The translations under genes and the position numbers were made by a program. A DNA stretch of 64,000 bases, from assembly GCA_002423435.1 (NCBI GenBank), contig DIWE01000024.1:92433-156432 (forward strand), in the 5' to 3' direction. Shown one piece after another: positions 7,582 through 15,402 of this stretch. The notes under the pieces are model-generated. The model saw only the letters and a list, made by a program, of their open reading frames with translations. It ran no database searches and had not been told where the DNA came from. The DNA comes from Clostridiales bacterium UBA6114 (GTDB taxonomy: Bacteria > Bacillota > Clostridia > Oscillospirales > Butyricicoccaceae). Positions within the stretch are counted from its first letter, which is position 1; the number at the start of each line of letters is the position of its first letter.

Positions 7582-7660
7582 TACTGTATCGTAACATCAT
7601 GATAGTACTGTTTCGTAACATTGTCAATACCTTTTTTGGAATTATGTACTTTTTCGTAAC
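7582..7660. promoter_or_regulatory. Three operator repeats between divergent CI- and Cro-like genes
   Basis: Three copies of TACTGTWTCGTAAC lie at 7582-7595, 7606-7619 and 7647-7660 (the third reads TACTTTTTCGTAAC). Each is an imperfect dyad (TGTaC...GTaACA). A half-site GTTAC follows at 7671. The middle copy fills the spacer of the leftward promoter, so binding would block that promoter. This is the classical layout of a lambda-like switch; the binding protein is inferred to be the CI-like repressor. Confidence 0.7.
7599..7627 (-). promoter_or_regulatory. Leftward early promoter (phage)
   Basis: On the minus strand, TTGACA (7622-7627) and TATCAT (7599-7604) are separated by 17 bp, a near-consensus sigma-A promoter 35 bp upstream of the Cro-like start at 7564. 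One operator repeat lies inside the spacer. Confidence 0.7.
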
Positions 7661-7666
7661 CTCCCA

Positions 7667-7695
7667 TTGTGTTACAATAAAGCACATACTATACT
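7667..7695 (+). promoter_or_regulatory. CI-like repressor promoter
   Basis: TTGTGT (7667-7672) and TATACT (7690-7695) with a 17-bp spacer lie 20 bp upstream of the ATG at 7716. The third operator repeat ends 6 bp upstream of the -35 box, so autoregulation is plausible. Confidence 0.6.
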
Positions 7696-7715
7696 TAAAA
7701 AGGGTGAATTTTCCA

Positions 7716-8087
7716 ATGTTTTCTAAAATTATTAAACAACTCAGAATTGAAAAAGGTTACACGCAGCAATATCTTGCTGATTATCTTTCAGTCAAGCGCC
7801 CCACATATACAAGGTACGAAACTGGTACTAATGAGCCAGATTACGAAACAATTCAGAAAATAGCTTCTTTATACGGTGTTACAGTTGACTTTTTGCTCAA
7901 TGGTGAAACCGGGACAAAAAAAATAAGCCCATCAGATGATGAGCTTATTTTGGAAGCGCTGAAAGACCCGGAGCTCCGGAAGATAAACGAGAATTTAATT
8001 AAGCTTAATCCTGATCAGCTTCAGAAGGCGGACGAGTATCTTGATTTTCTTCTTGCACAGCAGAAAAAAAGGAACGAAGAAAAATAA
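7716..8087 (+). CDS. CI-like XRE-family repressor
   Basis: A 123-residue protein started at ATG 7716 (MFSKIIKQLRIEKGYTQQYL). The frame is open upstream to 7542 but that stretch covers the operators. Residues 5-58 are an XRE-type HTH (TQQYLADYLSVKRPTYTRYE) followed by a short C-terminal region ending in a Lys-rich tail. No Ser-Lys LexA-like peptidase domain is present, so induction would not be by RecA-driven self-cleavage. It is divergent from the Cro-like gene and is the likely lysogeny repressor. This gene is markedly more AT-rich than the leftward phage block. Confidence 0.8.
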   Translation: MFSKIIKQLRIEKGYTQQYLADYLSVKRPTYTRYETGTNEPDYETIQKIASLYGVTVDFLLNGETGTKKISPSDDELILEALKDPELRKINENLIKLNPDQLQKADEYLDFLLAQQKKRNEEK

Positions 8088-8163
8088 GATACCCCTCCTT
8101 GTTTACCAGTTCCCGCGCCTTTAATATCATATTCCGTATTTTATTTTGGCGTTCCGTTTCCAT
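8005..8163 (-). CDS. Possible 52-residue protein antisense to repressor 3' end
   Basis: A short frame starting METERQNKIRNMILKARELV with AGAAGGG eight bases upstream. The first half looks protein-like, but the last 25 codons lie antisense to the end of the repressor gene. It could be a small phage protein or chance. No family recognised. Confidence 0.25.
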   Translation of the reverse strand: METERQNKIRNMILKARELVNKEGYLIFLRSFFSAVQEENQDTRPPSEADQD

Positions 8164-8278
8164 TTTGAGCCCTTCTTTCTTTATATACGAGAGCTCTCCT
8201 ATGCCGGCGACACAATTCTATCATAATTTACATATTTTTACAATTAATATTACAAAATAACAACGGGGGTGCAACGGA

Positions 8279-9352
8279 ATGGATTTTATTGATCAACTAA
8301 AGCAGTTTTCGAAGCGCGTCGAATCCTTAAAGGACTCTATTGCCACTGAGGAAGCAACGAAAACCTCAATTATCATGCCTTTTTTCTCTATGCTCGGTTA
8401 TGATGTATTTAATCCGCAGGAATTTACCCCTGAATACATAGCTGATGTTGGCATAAAAAAAGGCGAAAAGGTTGATTACGCGATTTTGCAAAATGGGGAG
8501 CCCGTTATTCTAGTCGAGGCCAAATCGATAAATGAGCCCTTGGAAAAGCACGATTCTCAGCTTTTTCGCTATTTTGGAACGTCAAAAGCCAAATTTGCGA
8601 TTTTGACCAACGGGCAATTTTACAAATTTTATACCGATCTTGAAGAGCCGAATAAAATGGACGAAAATCCATTCCTTGAAGTCAATATTTTTGATATTAA
8701 AGAAAATCAGGTCCCCGAGCTAAAGAAATTTCATAAGACCTCGTTTGACGTCGCTACGATTTTTGATACTGCGTCACAGCTTAAATACGCAAACGAGTTT
8801 AAGCGGGTTATTAATGATCAGCTTCAAAGCCCGACCGACGATTTTGTAAAACTGTTCTTGAATTATGCGTATAGTGGTCGGCAGACACAAGTCGTAATTG
8901 AGCGCTTTCGTCCTATATTAAAAAAATCGCTTAACGACTATATTAACGAAACAATGAGCAATAAGATAAAGTCCGCGCTCGACAATGCGGAAAAGGTTAC
9001 ATCAACCACTGAGGAGGTGCAACCCGAACCTGCCGTTCAAATCGACCTGAAGCCTGTCAGCAAAATAACGACAACAGCGGACGAGCTGGAGGGTTATTTT
9101 ATAATTAAAAATATTCTGCGTGAGGTCACTGATATTAACAATATCACTTATAAAGATACCGAATCATATATGAATATACTTTTCAAAAATAATGTCCGCA
9201 AATGGATATGCCGACTCTATTTCAATGAAAATCAAAAACTCCTGGTTGTCCCGGACGAAAACAAAAAAGATATCCGTTGCCCGCTCACAAATATATATGA
9301 CATCGAGCAATATAAGCCTCAGCTTACCGAAGTATTAAATCGTTATTTATAA
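8279..9352 (+). CDS. Stand-alone HsdR N-terminal (type I restriction-like) nuclease domain protein
   Basis: A 357-residue protein. Residues 1-150 match the type I restriction HsdR N-terminal (HSDR_N) fold: TKTSIIMPFFSMLGYDVFNP, then VDYAILQNGEPVILVEAKS. This supplies the PD-(D/E)xK residues D66, E80 and K82. The helicase motor of HsdR is absent, and no HsdM or HsdS gene is nearby. The C-terminal 100 residues (from about 255) form a separate domain of unknown type. Stand-alone proteins like this are annotated as 'type I restriction endonuclease' and often ride on prophages. Here it lies between the repressor and the recombinase, a usual place for superinfection-exclusion or defence genes; that role is inferred. 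Confidence 0.75.
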   Translation: MDFIDQLKQFSKRVESLKDSIATEEATKTSIIMPFFSMLGYDVFNPQEFTPEYIADVGIKKGEKVDYAILQNGEPVILVEAKSINEPLEKHDSQLFRYFGTSKAKFAILTNGQFYKFYTDLEEPNKMDENPFLEVNIFDIKENQVPELKKFHKTSFDVATIFDTASQLKYANEFKRVINDQLQSPTDDFVKLFLNYAYSGRQTQVVIERFRPILKKSLNDYINETMSNKIKSALDNAEKVTSTTEEVQPEPAVQIDLKPVSKITTTADELEGYFIIKNILREVTDINNITYKDTESYMNILFKNNVRKWICRLYFNENQKLLVVPDENKKDIRCPLTNIYDIEQYKPQLTEVLNRYL

Positions 9353-9359
9353 ATAAAAT

Positions 9360-9384
9360 ACCCCGCCTCTAACCGGGGCGGGGT
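9360..9384. terminator. GC-rich hairpin between nuclease-like gene and recombinase
   Basis: ACCCCGCC (9360-9367) pairs with GGCGGGGT (9377-9384). On the plus strand no U-run follows, so it may act as a weak terminator or an mRNA structure before the recombinase start. Confidence 0.4.
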
Positions 9385-9408
9385 GTGATGTAGCAAGAAG
9401 GTGATATT

Positions 9409-10884
9409 TTGACAGCCGCGATTTACCTGCGCAAGTCCCGCGCCGAGGAAGAGATCGAGGATGCACTCCAGCGCCACCGGGAAACTCTCCTTGATTTTGC
9501 GAAAAAAAACGACATATCTATTACCCGGATTTATGAAGAGGTTGTAAGCGGGGAAAATCTTTACATGCGCCCGCAGATGCTGCAGCTTCTGGAAGACGTC
9601 GAGCGAGGTACATATGATTCTATCCTCTGCATGGATATCGACCGCCTCGGCCGCGGCAACATGGCCTCGCAAGGCGTAATACTTGACACCTTTAAAACGG
9701 CCGCCTGCAAAATTATCACTCCCCGCCGTATCTATGATCTGAATAACGAGCTTGACGAGGAATACACCGAGTTTGAAAGCTTTATGGCTAGGCGGGAGTA
9801 TAAAATCATTACCCGGCGCATGCGGCGCGGGATCGTCAAGTCCGTCGAGTCCGGCGGGCATATCGGAGAGGTGCCCTTCGGGTATAAACGAGCTTTTAAC
9901 GGCAAGCTGCCGACGCTTGAAATCGACGAGGAAAAAGCGCCCTATGTCCGCATGGCCTTCGATATGTATGTCAACCGAGGCGTTGGGTGCCAGATAATTG
10001 CGAACGCCTTTACATCTGCCGGATTGAAGCCAAAAAAGACGGACAGCATATGGGGCCGGACGACGATCCGCCGCATTCTAAGAAATCCCGTTTATACCGG
10101 GGTTATCGCCTGGAACAGATATCGGAATGTCCGCAAAAGAAACCCCAGCGATACCAATAAACAGGTCTTAAACGAAAAAAGCGAATGGATTGTTATAAAA
10201 GACGCGCATCCCGCCATCATAGATAAAAAGCTTTTCGAAGGGGCACAGGAGATCATGCGGAGTCATTCACATTCTTCATATTTTACCGGCGAGTTTGTAA
10301 ACCCGCTCGCAGGTCTTATCTATTGTTCCGAATGCGGCAAACTCCTGCAGCGCCAACATCAGATCAGCAAGGAAAAATATCCACGTCTATTTTGCCGCAC
10401 AAAAGGATGCTCAAGTGGTATCCGCCTCGAATTTGTTGAGACGGCCATAATAGACGCCCTGAAAGGTTCTCTGACAGAATTAGAGCCCAAAATTAACAAT
10501 CAAGCTGCAAAAGACAATTCCGCCGTTATCCAGACTTACCAATCTGAGCTATCTAAGATTAAAACGCAGCGCAACAACCTTTACGATCTCCTTGAACAGG
10601 GCGTCTATACGATTGACATCTTCACTGAACGTTCCAACGCCCTTGCCATAAGGGAAAAAAACATCGGCGAAACGATCGCAACTCTTCAGTCAGATCCCGT
10701 ACCTGTCGACCTGAAAGAACTATCCGAAAAAATCAAATATACAATTGACCATTATTTTCTGACGGATGATCCGAACCTGAGAAACATGCTCTTAAAGTCT
10801 GTGATTGAGAAAGTAATCTATACCCGAAAAAAAGACTATCCCTATCGTACTTTCGATATTTCCCTTGAAATAAAAGGCATATAA
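9409..10884 (+). CDS. Large serine recombinase (site-specific integrase)
   Basis: A 491-residue protein with a TTG start at 9409 and AGAAGGTG upstream. Residues 1-150 are the resolvase catalytic domain: YLRKSR with the nucleophile Ser10, then MDIDRLGRGN. A recombinase domain covers about 155-285. A zinc ribbon follows with Cys306, Cys309, Cys329 and Cys334, then a coiled coil (about 360-430). The 491-residue length and this domain order are those of phage and ICE large serine integrases, which recombine attP with attB. It is the rightmost gene of the element and ends 29 bp from a truncated host gene, as expected for an integrase next to its att site. Confidence 0.93.
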   Translation: MTAAIYLRKSRAEEEIEDALQRHRETLLDFAKKNDISITRIYEEVVSGENLYMRPQMLQLLEDVERGTYDSILCMDIDRLGRGNMASQGVILDTFKTAACKIITPRRIYDLNNELDEEYTEFESFMARREYKIITRRMRRGIVKSVESGGHIGEVPFGYKRAFNGKLPTLEIDEEKAPYVRMAFDMYVNRGVGCQIIANAFTSAGLKPKKTDSIWGRTTIRRILRNPVYTGVIAWNRYRNVRKRNPSDTNKQVLNEKSEWIVIKDAHPAIIDKKLFEGAQEIMRSHSHSSYFTGEFVNPLAGLIYCSECGKLLQRQHQISKEKYPRLFCRTKGCSSGIRLEFVETAIIDALKGSLTELEPKINNQAAKDNSAVIQTYQSELSKIKTQRNNLYDLLEQGVYTIDIFTERSNALAIREKNIGETIATLQSDPVPVDLKELSEKIKYTIDHYFLTDDPNLRNMLLKSVIEKVIYTRKKDYPYRTFDISLEIKGI

Positions 10885-10904
10885 ATTTTTTATCCCAAAT
10901 CCTA

Positions 10905-10925
10905 TAAGGTGATCACTGTGTATCT
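10905..10925. other. Inferred attachment junction of the integrated element
   Basis: The minus-strand reading frame of the host gene remnant runs through GATTCCTGCAGAGAT and then reaches ACACAGTGA. In intact relatives, recalled from memory, the motif VYDSCRDKDC continues without a break. The crossover therefore lies at about 10915-10925. Serine integrases use a 2-bp core, so no long direct repeat is expected. The other end lies outside the window. Confidence 0.55.
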
Positions 10926-11026
10926 CTGCAGGAATCATATACTTTTTTTGTATGGATACAGACCGCTTCTTTGATATGATGAGTGCCCTGGACCGGGCCC
11001 GGTGCGACCTTGTTGTTGTCAGCCAT
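10913..11026 (-). pseudogene. 5' remnant of a conserved clostridial gene cut by the element
   Basis: A 37-codon frame starting MADNNKVAPGPVQGTHHIKE and containing EAVCIHTKKVYDSCRD, ended by TGA two codons later. GGAGGT lies seven bases upstream of the ATG at 11026, so the original start is intact. The motif IKEAVCI..KVYDSCRDKDC is characteristic of a widespread clostridial protein of unknown function. The frame departs from it exactly after CRD, at the end of the integrated element. The 3' part should lie at the other end of the element, left of base 1. Confidence 0.7.
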
Positions 11027-11194
11027 TTAATTACCTCCTGTATGGATTTTGGTATTTGCTTCAATACCATTTTATGCCGAGATCTTTAGACGGTGAGCGC
11101 AAAATGTCATTTAAATGCGGAACGGATGATAAATAGAACCATGCTTCTCTCGGAGTGCAGATTTTCCAAATTTCACTCCATAGTCATTTGTTCG
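11027..11194. other. Intergenic stretch upstream of the interrupted gene
   Basis: No open frame with a ribosome binding site was found on either strand. It presumably contains the promoter of the interrupted gene, but no convincing -35/-10 pair could be assigned. Confidence 0.4.
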
Positions 11195-11228
11195 TATAAA
11201 AAAGACCCAGTCATTTTTTGACTGAGTC
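11195..11228 (-). terminator. Rho-independent terminator of module A
   Basis: On the minus strand GACTCAGTCA (11219-11228) pairs with TGACTGGGTC (11204-11213) across a short A-rich loop, followed by a run of T residues to about 11195. It lies 105 bp after the PfkB kinase stop and closes the catabolic operon before the interrupted gene. Confidence 0.8.
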
Positions 11229-11333
11229 CAAATATTTTTCGCTTTTCGTTTTTCTTCCCTTTCGTTTTCAGGCCAAATCAAGCCGAAAATTTCGTTTGGC
11301 CATGTCCCTTCTTAAGTTTTTCATTCTCCCGGC

Positions 11334-12206
11334 TCAGACAAGCTCACTGATTTCCGGGATGGACAAAACCGCTCCCGGTCTGGTTACCGTAATCGCGGCG
11401 GCTTTTGCGCATAGCTCCAGCGTCTCAGGGATACTGAAACCATTGTATAATCCATATATAAAGTATCCTGCAAAGGTGTCGCCCGCCGCAGTCGTATCGA
11501 CGGCGCGGACAGGATACGCCTTCTGTCCGATCTTTTTCGCCCCGTCAAAATAGATCGCTCCCTCTCCGCCCAGAGTTAATACAATTGCGGACGCAGGAAA
11601 CATCCCGGCCATTTTTTTAAGAATCTGATCCGGTTCTTTTAGTCCTGTCAGCTGCTCTCCTTCCACCTCGTTGATGATAAAATAGGAGATCTTTTTCAGA
11701 TCACATGACTCCAGCGCGCGATCATAAGGAGACGGGTTTAAGATAATAGTCATGCCCTTTCGATATGCGCAGTCGATGATATAATCCAGAAGATTGATTT
11801 CATTCTGCAAAATCAGCAAATCGCCTTCTTCGAAGTTTCGGAGCGTGGAATCAACATATTCCTTCGTAATCCGCCGATTACTGCCGCCAAACAGAAGGAT
11901 GCAGTTTTGCCCTTGCCGATCGAGCTGAATGATCGCATGTCCACTTTTTCCGTCAACCTTTTCTATCAGTCCACAGTCTATTCCATGCCTTGCACAGACC
12001 TCCAGGAATAAACCTCCATCCTCACCGATCATGCCGGCCTGATAAATCGGAACGCCCGCCTTTGAAAGGGCGACGGACTGATTTAATCCTTTTCCGCCGA
12101 TGGACACCTCCATATCAGAGGCTGCAAGTGTTTCCCCTGGAGTAACATGATGATCCACATGATACACATAATCATAATTCAGAGAGCCGAAATTCAATAC
12201 TTTCAT
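11334..12206 (-). CDS. PfkB-family (ribokinase-like) carbohydrate kinase
   Basis: A 290-residue sugar kinase of the ribokinase family, transferring the gamma-phosphate of ATP to a sugar or sugar-acid hydroxyl. Visible motifs are the N-terminal FGSLNYDYVYHVDHHVTPGE, the glycine motif SIGGKGLNQSVALSKAG, and the catalytic signature VDTTAAGDTFAGYF near residue 235, in which the usual GAGD is AAGD. The catalytic Asp is retained. It is the last gene of the module A operon, after the TRAP permease. The context suggests it phosphorylates the imported acid sugar or a downstream 2-keto-3-deoxy acid; the substrate cannot be read from the sequence. Confidence 0.88.
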   Translation of the reverse strand: MKVLNFGSLNYDYVYHVDHHVTPGETLAASDMEVSIGGKGLNQSVALSKAGVPIYQAGMIGEDGGLFLEVCARHGIDCGLIEKVDGKSGHAIIQLDRQGQNCILLFGGSNRRITKEYVDSTLRNFEEGDLLILQNEINLLDYIIDCAYRKGMTIILNPSPYDRALESCDLKKISYFIINEVEGEQLTGLKEPDQILKKMAGMFPASAIVLTLGGEGAIYFDGAKKIGQKAYPVRAVDTTAAGDTFAGYFIYGLYNGFSIPETLELCAKAAAITVTRPGAVLSIPEISELV

Positions 12207-12251
12207 AAACTGGTCCCCCTTATCCCCATAGGTTTAATCGACCTATTTCAT

Positions 12252-13535
12252 TCAGCCGTTCAGAAGCGCCGGCAGGACTTGCGTGATCTGAGGAATATAT
12301 GTTACCAGCAAAAGTACCGCCACCTCGGCCACGACATAGGGAAATATCGCGAGGCCACCCTTGTCGAGCGGCACTTTGCCGAGCTTACAGGCGATAAATA
12401 AGCAAAGGCCCATCGGCGGGGTTGCGTGTCCAATCACAAGATTGATACACATAATCAATCCAAAATGGATCGGATCAATGCCATATTGAACGGCAATGGG
12501 CGCCAGAATGGGTGCTAAAAGCAGCAAAGACGCCGAGGCATCCATAAACGTCCCCATAAACAGAAGAAAAACGTTGACAATTAAGAGGAACATGACCGCA
12601 GTGCCGACATATGTTGCAAGAAAGGAACTGATAATCTGCTGGATTTTCAGCAAAGCCATGACCCAACTTAAAATTTTTGAACAGCCGACTATGATCAATA
12701 TGGAAGCCGTCGTCTGCGCCGTGACTTTGAGCATGGGAGGAAGATCGGTCCATTTTACCGTCTTGAGCAGAAAAACAGATACAAACAGCGCATAAAGGAC
12801 CGCGATAGCGCCCGCTTCGGTAGCGGTAAATATGCCTCCCAAAATACCTCCCATAATGATAAATGGCATTCCCAACGGAATAATCGCCTGTAAAAGAACG
12901 CTTTTGACTTCCGACTTCGTATACTTTTTTGTCGAATAAGGAAAATGATATGTTCTGTTCTGCAGGGCAACCACCGCCATCAGCGCAAAGCCCACCAGAA
13001 TACCGGGGATAATGCCGCCGAGGAACATTGACCCAATGGATACATTCATCGTACAGCCATAAAGCACCATCAGAATGCTGGGCGGAATAATGGGCCCTAT
13101 GCACGAGGAGGACGCGGTCACCGCAACCGCAGTCTCAGCCGTATAGCCCTCCTCTTTCATCGCCGGGATCAATATCCCTCCGATGCAGGACGTGTCGGCC
13201 TGGGCAGACCCGGTGATACCGCCGAAAAACATGCTCGCCAGGATATTGACATGCGCAAGCCCGCCGGGAATTCTGCCGATAATCAGCTGGGAAAGGTTCA
13301 CAAGGCTTTTTGTGATACCGCCCTTATTCATAATTTCGCCAGCGAAGATAAAAAACGGTATCGCCAGCAGAGGAAAATAGTTGATTCCCGAATAGAGGCA
13401 TTGCGGAATCATGGTTAACGGATTGCTCCCCGTCGACAGCAGTCCGATGATGCCGATGAAGCCGATTGCCCAACAAATGGGAATCCCTGCAAAAATAGCA
13501 GCAAACAATAGGATTATCAAAAATAATATAACCAT
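12252..13535 (-). CDS. dctM: TRAP transporter large permease (DctM)
   Basis: A 427-residue integral membrane protein with about 12 hydrophobic segments, the DctM subunit of a tripartite ATP-independent periplasmic-type transporter. Diagnostic stretches are FFGGITGSAQADTSCIGGIL near residue 90 and ATPPMGLCLFIACKLGKV near residue 368. TRAP systems use a sodium gradient to import organic acids delivered by a binding protein. It follows the small permease gene by 16 bp and the binding-protein gene further upstream. The length is normal for the family. Confidence 0.93.
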   Translation of the reverse strand: MVILFLIILLFAAIFAGIPICWAIGFIGIIGLLSTGSNPLTMIPQCLYSGINYFPLLAIPFFIFAGEIMNKGGITKSLVNLSQLIIGRIPGGLAHVNILASMFFGGITGSAQADTSCIGGILIPAMKEEGYTAETAVAVTASSSCIGPIIPPSILMVLYGCTMNVSIGSMFLGGIIPGILVGFALMAVVALQNRTYHFPYSTKKYTKSEVKSVLLQAIIPLGMPFIIMGGILGGIFTATEAGAIAVLYALFVSVFLLKTVKWTDLPPMLKVTAQTTASILIIVGCSKILSWVMALLKIQQIISSFLATYVGTAVMFLLIVNVFLLFMGTFMDASASLLLLAPILAPIAVQYGIDPIHFGLIMCINLVIGHATPPMGLCLFIACKLGKVPLDKGGLAIFPYVVAEVAVLLLVTYIPQITQVLPALLNG

Positions 13536-13551
13536 TGTCCTGTCCTCTCAG

Positions 13552-14106
13552 TTATGCTTGATTTTCGCTGTTTTGATCGTTTACAATCTGTTCGTCGATA
13601 CTTCTGAAACGGCATTCGCCATGCGCAATATCATCCAGCATGATCATAACTTCTTCAAAAAAGGCGAGCAATGAACCAATGGGAATCAACAAATAAAACA
13701 TACGCATCGGCCACTTTAATACCACCGATTTCTGCATCCCCACTGTCGCAAGGAATTTAAATCCGGAATAGATAAAATAAAACAGAGTGAAAAACACAAC
13801 CGCTTTCACGAGAAAATAGAAAACCATCTGTACCTTCAAAGGCAATTTTGAAACGACACCGTCGAGACTGGTATTCAATTTATCCCGCACACAGGTTGCC
13901 ATGCCGATAAGCCCTATAAACAGCATGCCAAATCCTATGAGTTCGTCACTCCAGAGAAATCCGCTGAAAAAGATGTATCTGTAGATGACGTTGATAATTG
14001 TCAAAATCAATACGACAACCAAAACAGAAATGATGATGATCTCTTCCAGCGAATGTATGATCTTAACAATCCGAGCTTCCTTTATATTCTTCATGGATAT
14101 GAGCAT
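13552..14106 (-). CDS. dctQ: TRAP transporter small permease (DctQ)
   Basis: A 184-residue protein with four hydrophobic segments (starting IIIISVLVVVLILTIINVIY, and later ELIGFGMLFIGLIGMA), the four-helix small subunit that pairs with DctM. It has DctQ-like topology and length. It lies between the binding-protein gene and dctM. An alternative start at Met4 is possible. The C-terminal 40 residues are soluble and acidic. Confidence 0.88.
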   Translation of the reverse strand: MLISMKNIKEARIVKIIHSLEEIIIISVLVVVLILTIINVIYRYIFFSGFLWSDELIGFGMLFIGLIGMATCVRDKLNTSLDGVVSKLPLKVQMVFYFLVKAVVFFTLFYFIYSGFKFLATVGMQKSVVLKWPMRMFYLLIPIGSLLAFFEEVMIMLDDIAHGECRFRSIDEQIVNDQNSENQA

Positions 14107-14261
14107 TCCTTTCCGTTACGCTTCAAGACACAAAACGACCACGAAAAAGGGATGTCATTTTGTGCATCTGTTGCGATTGCCCACAGGGGCGGACAACACA
14201 CATGTAAACCTTGAAGTTTGAATTCTTTCAAACTTTACCTCCAGCCAGATTACCGGCTTCA

Positions 14262-14297
14262 GTAATAGCGGACAACCGTCCGGTTGTCCGCTATTAC
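14262..14297. promoter_or_regulatory. Long intercistronic hairpin after the TRAP binding-protein gene
   Basis: A perfect 17-bp stem (14262-14278 with 14281-14297) has only a 2-nt loop and sits 11 bp after the DctP stop. No T-run follows on the minus strand. This fits an mRNA-stabilising or partial-termination structure that keeps binding-protein expression above that of the permeases. Confidence 0.65.
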
Positions 14298-14307
14298 ACA
14301 AAATTAC

Positions 14308-15381
14308 TTACTTGGCAACAGCAGCCATCATCAAATCGTAAAGCTCACGGCCGGCAGGAACCGCTTTAAAGAATTCATCATAAACAGGTTTCGTCGCGTC
14401 AACGAACTTCTGACGGTTTTCAGGCGTGATCGTGTTGATCTGTACGCCGGCCTCTTCAAGCTTTTTGAGAGCTTCAGCATCGTATTCTTCGTAGTAATTC
14501 CACTGCCACTTTTCCCATTCGGCGCCGGCGGCATCGACAGCGGCTTTCAGATCATCCGGAAGGTTATTGTAAGTATTATAGCTGATCATAATGGTGCCCG
14601 GCTGACGGATCATTTCGGTAATGGAGAAATAATCGCAAAGTTCCTGGAATTTTGCGTCGTAGATATACGGGGCGGAGTTGTCGGCTCCGTCGACGACTCC
14701 CTGCTGCAGGGCGGAATAAACCTCGGTCCAACCCAGGGCGACAACGCCAAAGCCGCACAGCTCAAAGCCGCGCGCAATATACACATCCTGCAGCGAACGA
14801 ACTTTCAAGCCGACACAATCCGAGGGCTCGTTTATGGGGCGAACCTTGTTTATAACGGAGCGGCTGCCTGCGTTTTCCATACCGAGCAGGCTGAAACCGA
14901 CTTCGTTCAGATCCTTTTCCAGCACGGCCTGAAATTCCTCGTCCAAAAATGCCTTCTGCGCTTCTTCGACGCTGGCAAACATAAACGGCAGGCTGAATAC
15001 GGACCAGCGGTCATTAAAAGAGGAAATGTCGGTCGCCGCGCACTGAGTAATGTCAATTGTCCCGGCCCTCAAGCCTTCCAGATTGGCCAGTTTATCGCCA
15101 AGCTGACCCGCGGGATATACTTCAACCTCAATGCGGCCATTGGTATGCTCTTTAATCAGATCGGCCATTTTCTGCATCATGATACCGCCTAAAGACTCTC
15201 CGGAATGGGTGTGGGCCATCTTAAACGTGTATTCGACCTTTATTTCTTCGCTAGTGGGGGAACCTCCAGGAGTGCTGTTGGCAGGTGTTGTGCCCGGGGC
15301 ATTATCGTTGGCACAACCGGAAAACAATGCCATCGCCAGAGAAATTGCCAGGATGATGGAAAAAAATCTGCGCAAATTCAT
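14308..15381 (-). CDS. dctP: TRAP transporter substrate-binding protein (DctP family)
   Basis: A 357-residue lipoprotein. Its signal peptide ends with a lipobox (AMALFSGC, Cys near residue 23), followed by a Thr/Ser/Pro linker. The mature domain shows DctP hallmarks: FKMAHTHSGESLGGIMMQKM, IEVEVYPAGQLGDKLANLEG, KVRSLQDVYIARGFE and GWTEVYSALQQGVVDGADNS. The conserved Arg (in VGLKVRSLQ) that salt-bridges a substrate carboxylate is present, so the ligand should be an organic acid. It captures substrate outside the cell for DctQM. It lies just downstream of the FAD oxidoreductase in the module A operon. Confidence 0.93.
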   Translation of the reverse strand: MNLRRFFSIILAISLAMALFSGCANDNAPGTTPANSTPGGSPTSEEIKVEYTFKMAHTHSGESLGGIMMQKMADLIKEHTNGRIEVEVYPAGQLGDKLANLEGLRAGTIDITQCAATDISSFNDRWSVFSLPFMFASVEEAQKAFLDEEFQAVLEKDLNEVGFSLLGMENAGSRSVINKVRPINEPSDCVGLKVRSLQDVYIARGFELCGFGVVALGWTEVYSALQQGVVDGADNSAPYIYDAKFQELCDYFSITEMIRQPGTIMISYNTYNNLPDDLKAAVDAAGAEWEKWQWNYYEEYDAEALKKLEEAGVQINTITPENRQKFVDATKPVYDEFFKAVPAGRELYDLMMAAVAK

Positions 15382-15402
15382 CTTACTCTCTCCTTTTATT
15401 TT

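Noticed and set aside
14284..15192. A 302-codon plus-strand open frame
   Set aside because: It is antisense to the DctP binding-protein gene and contains no protein family pattern.
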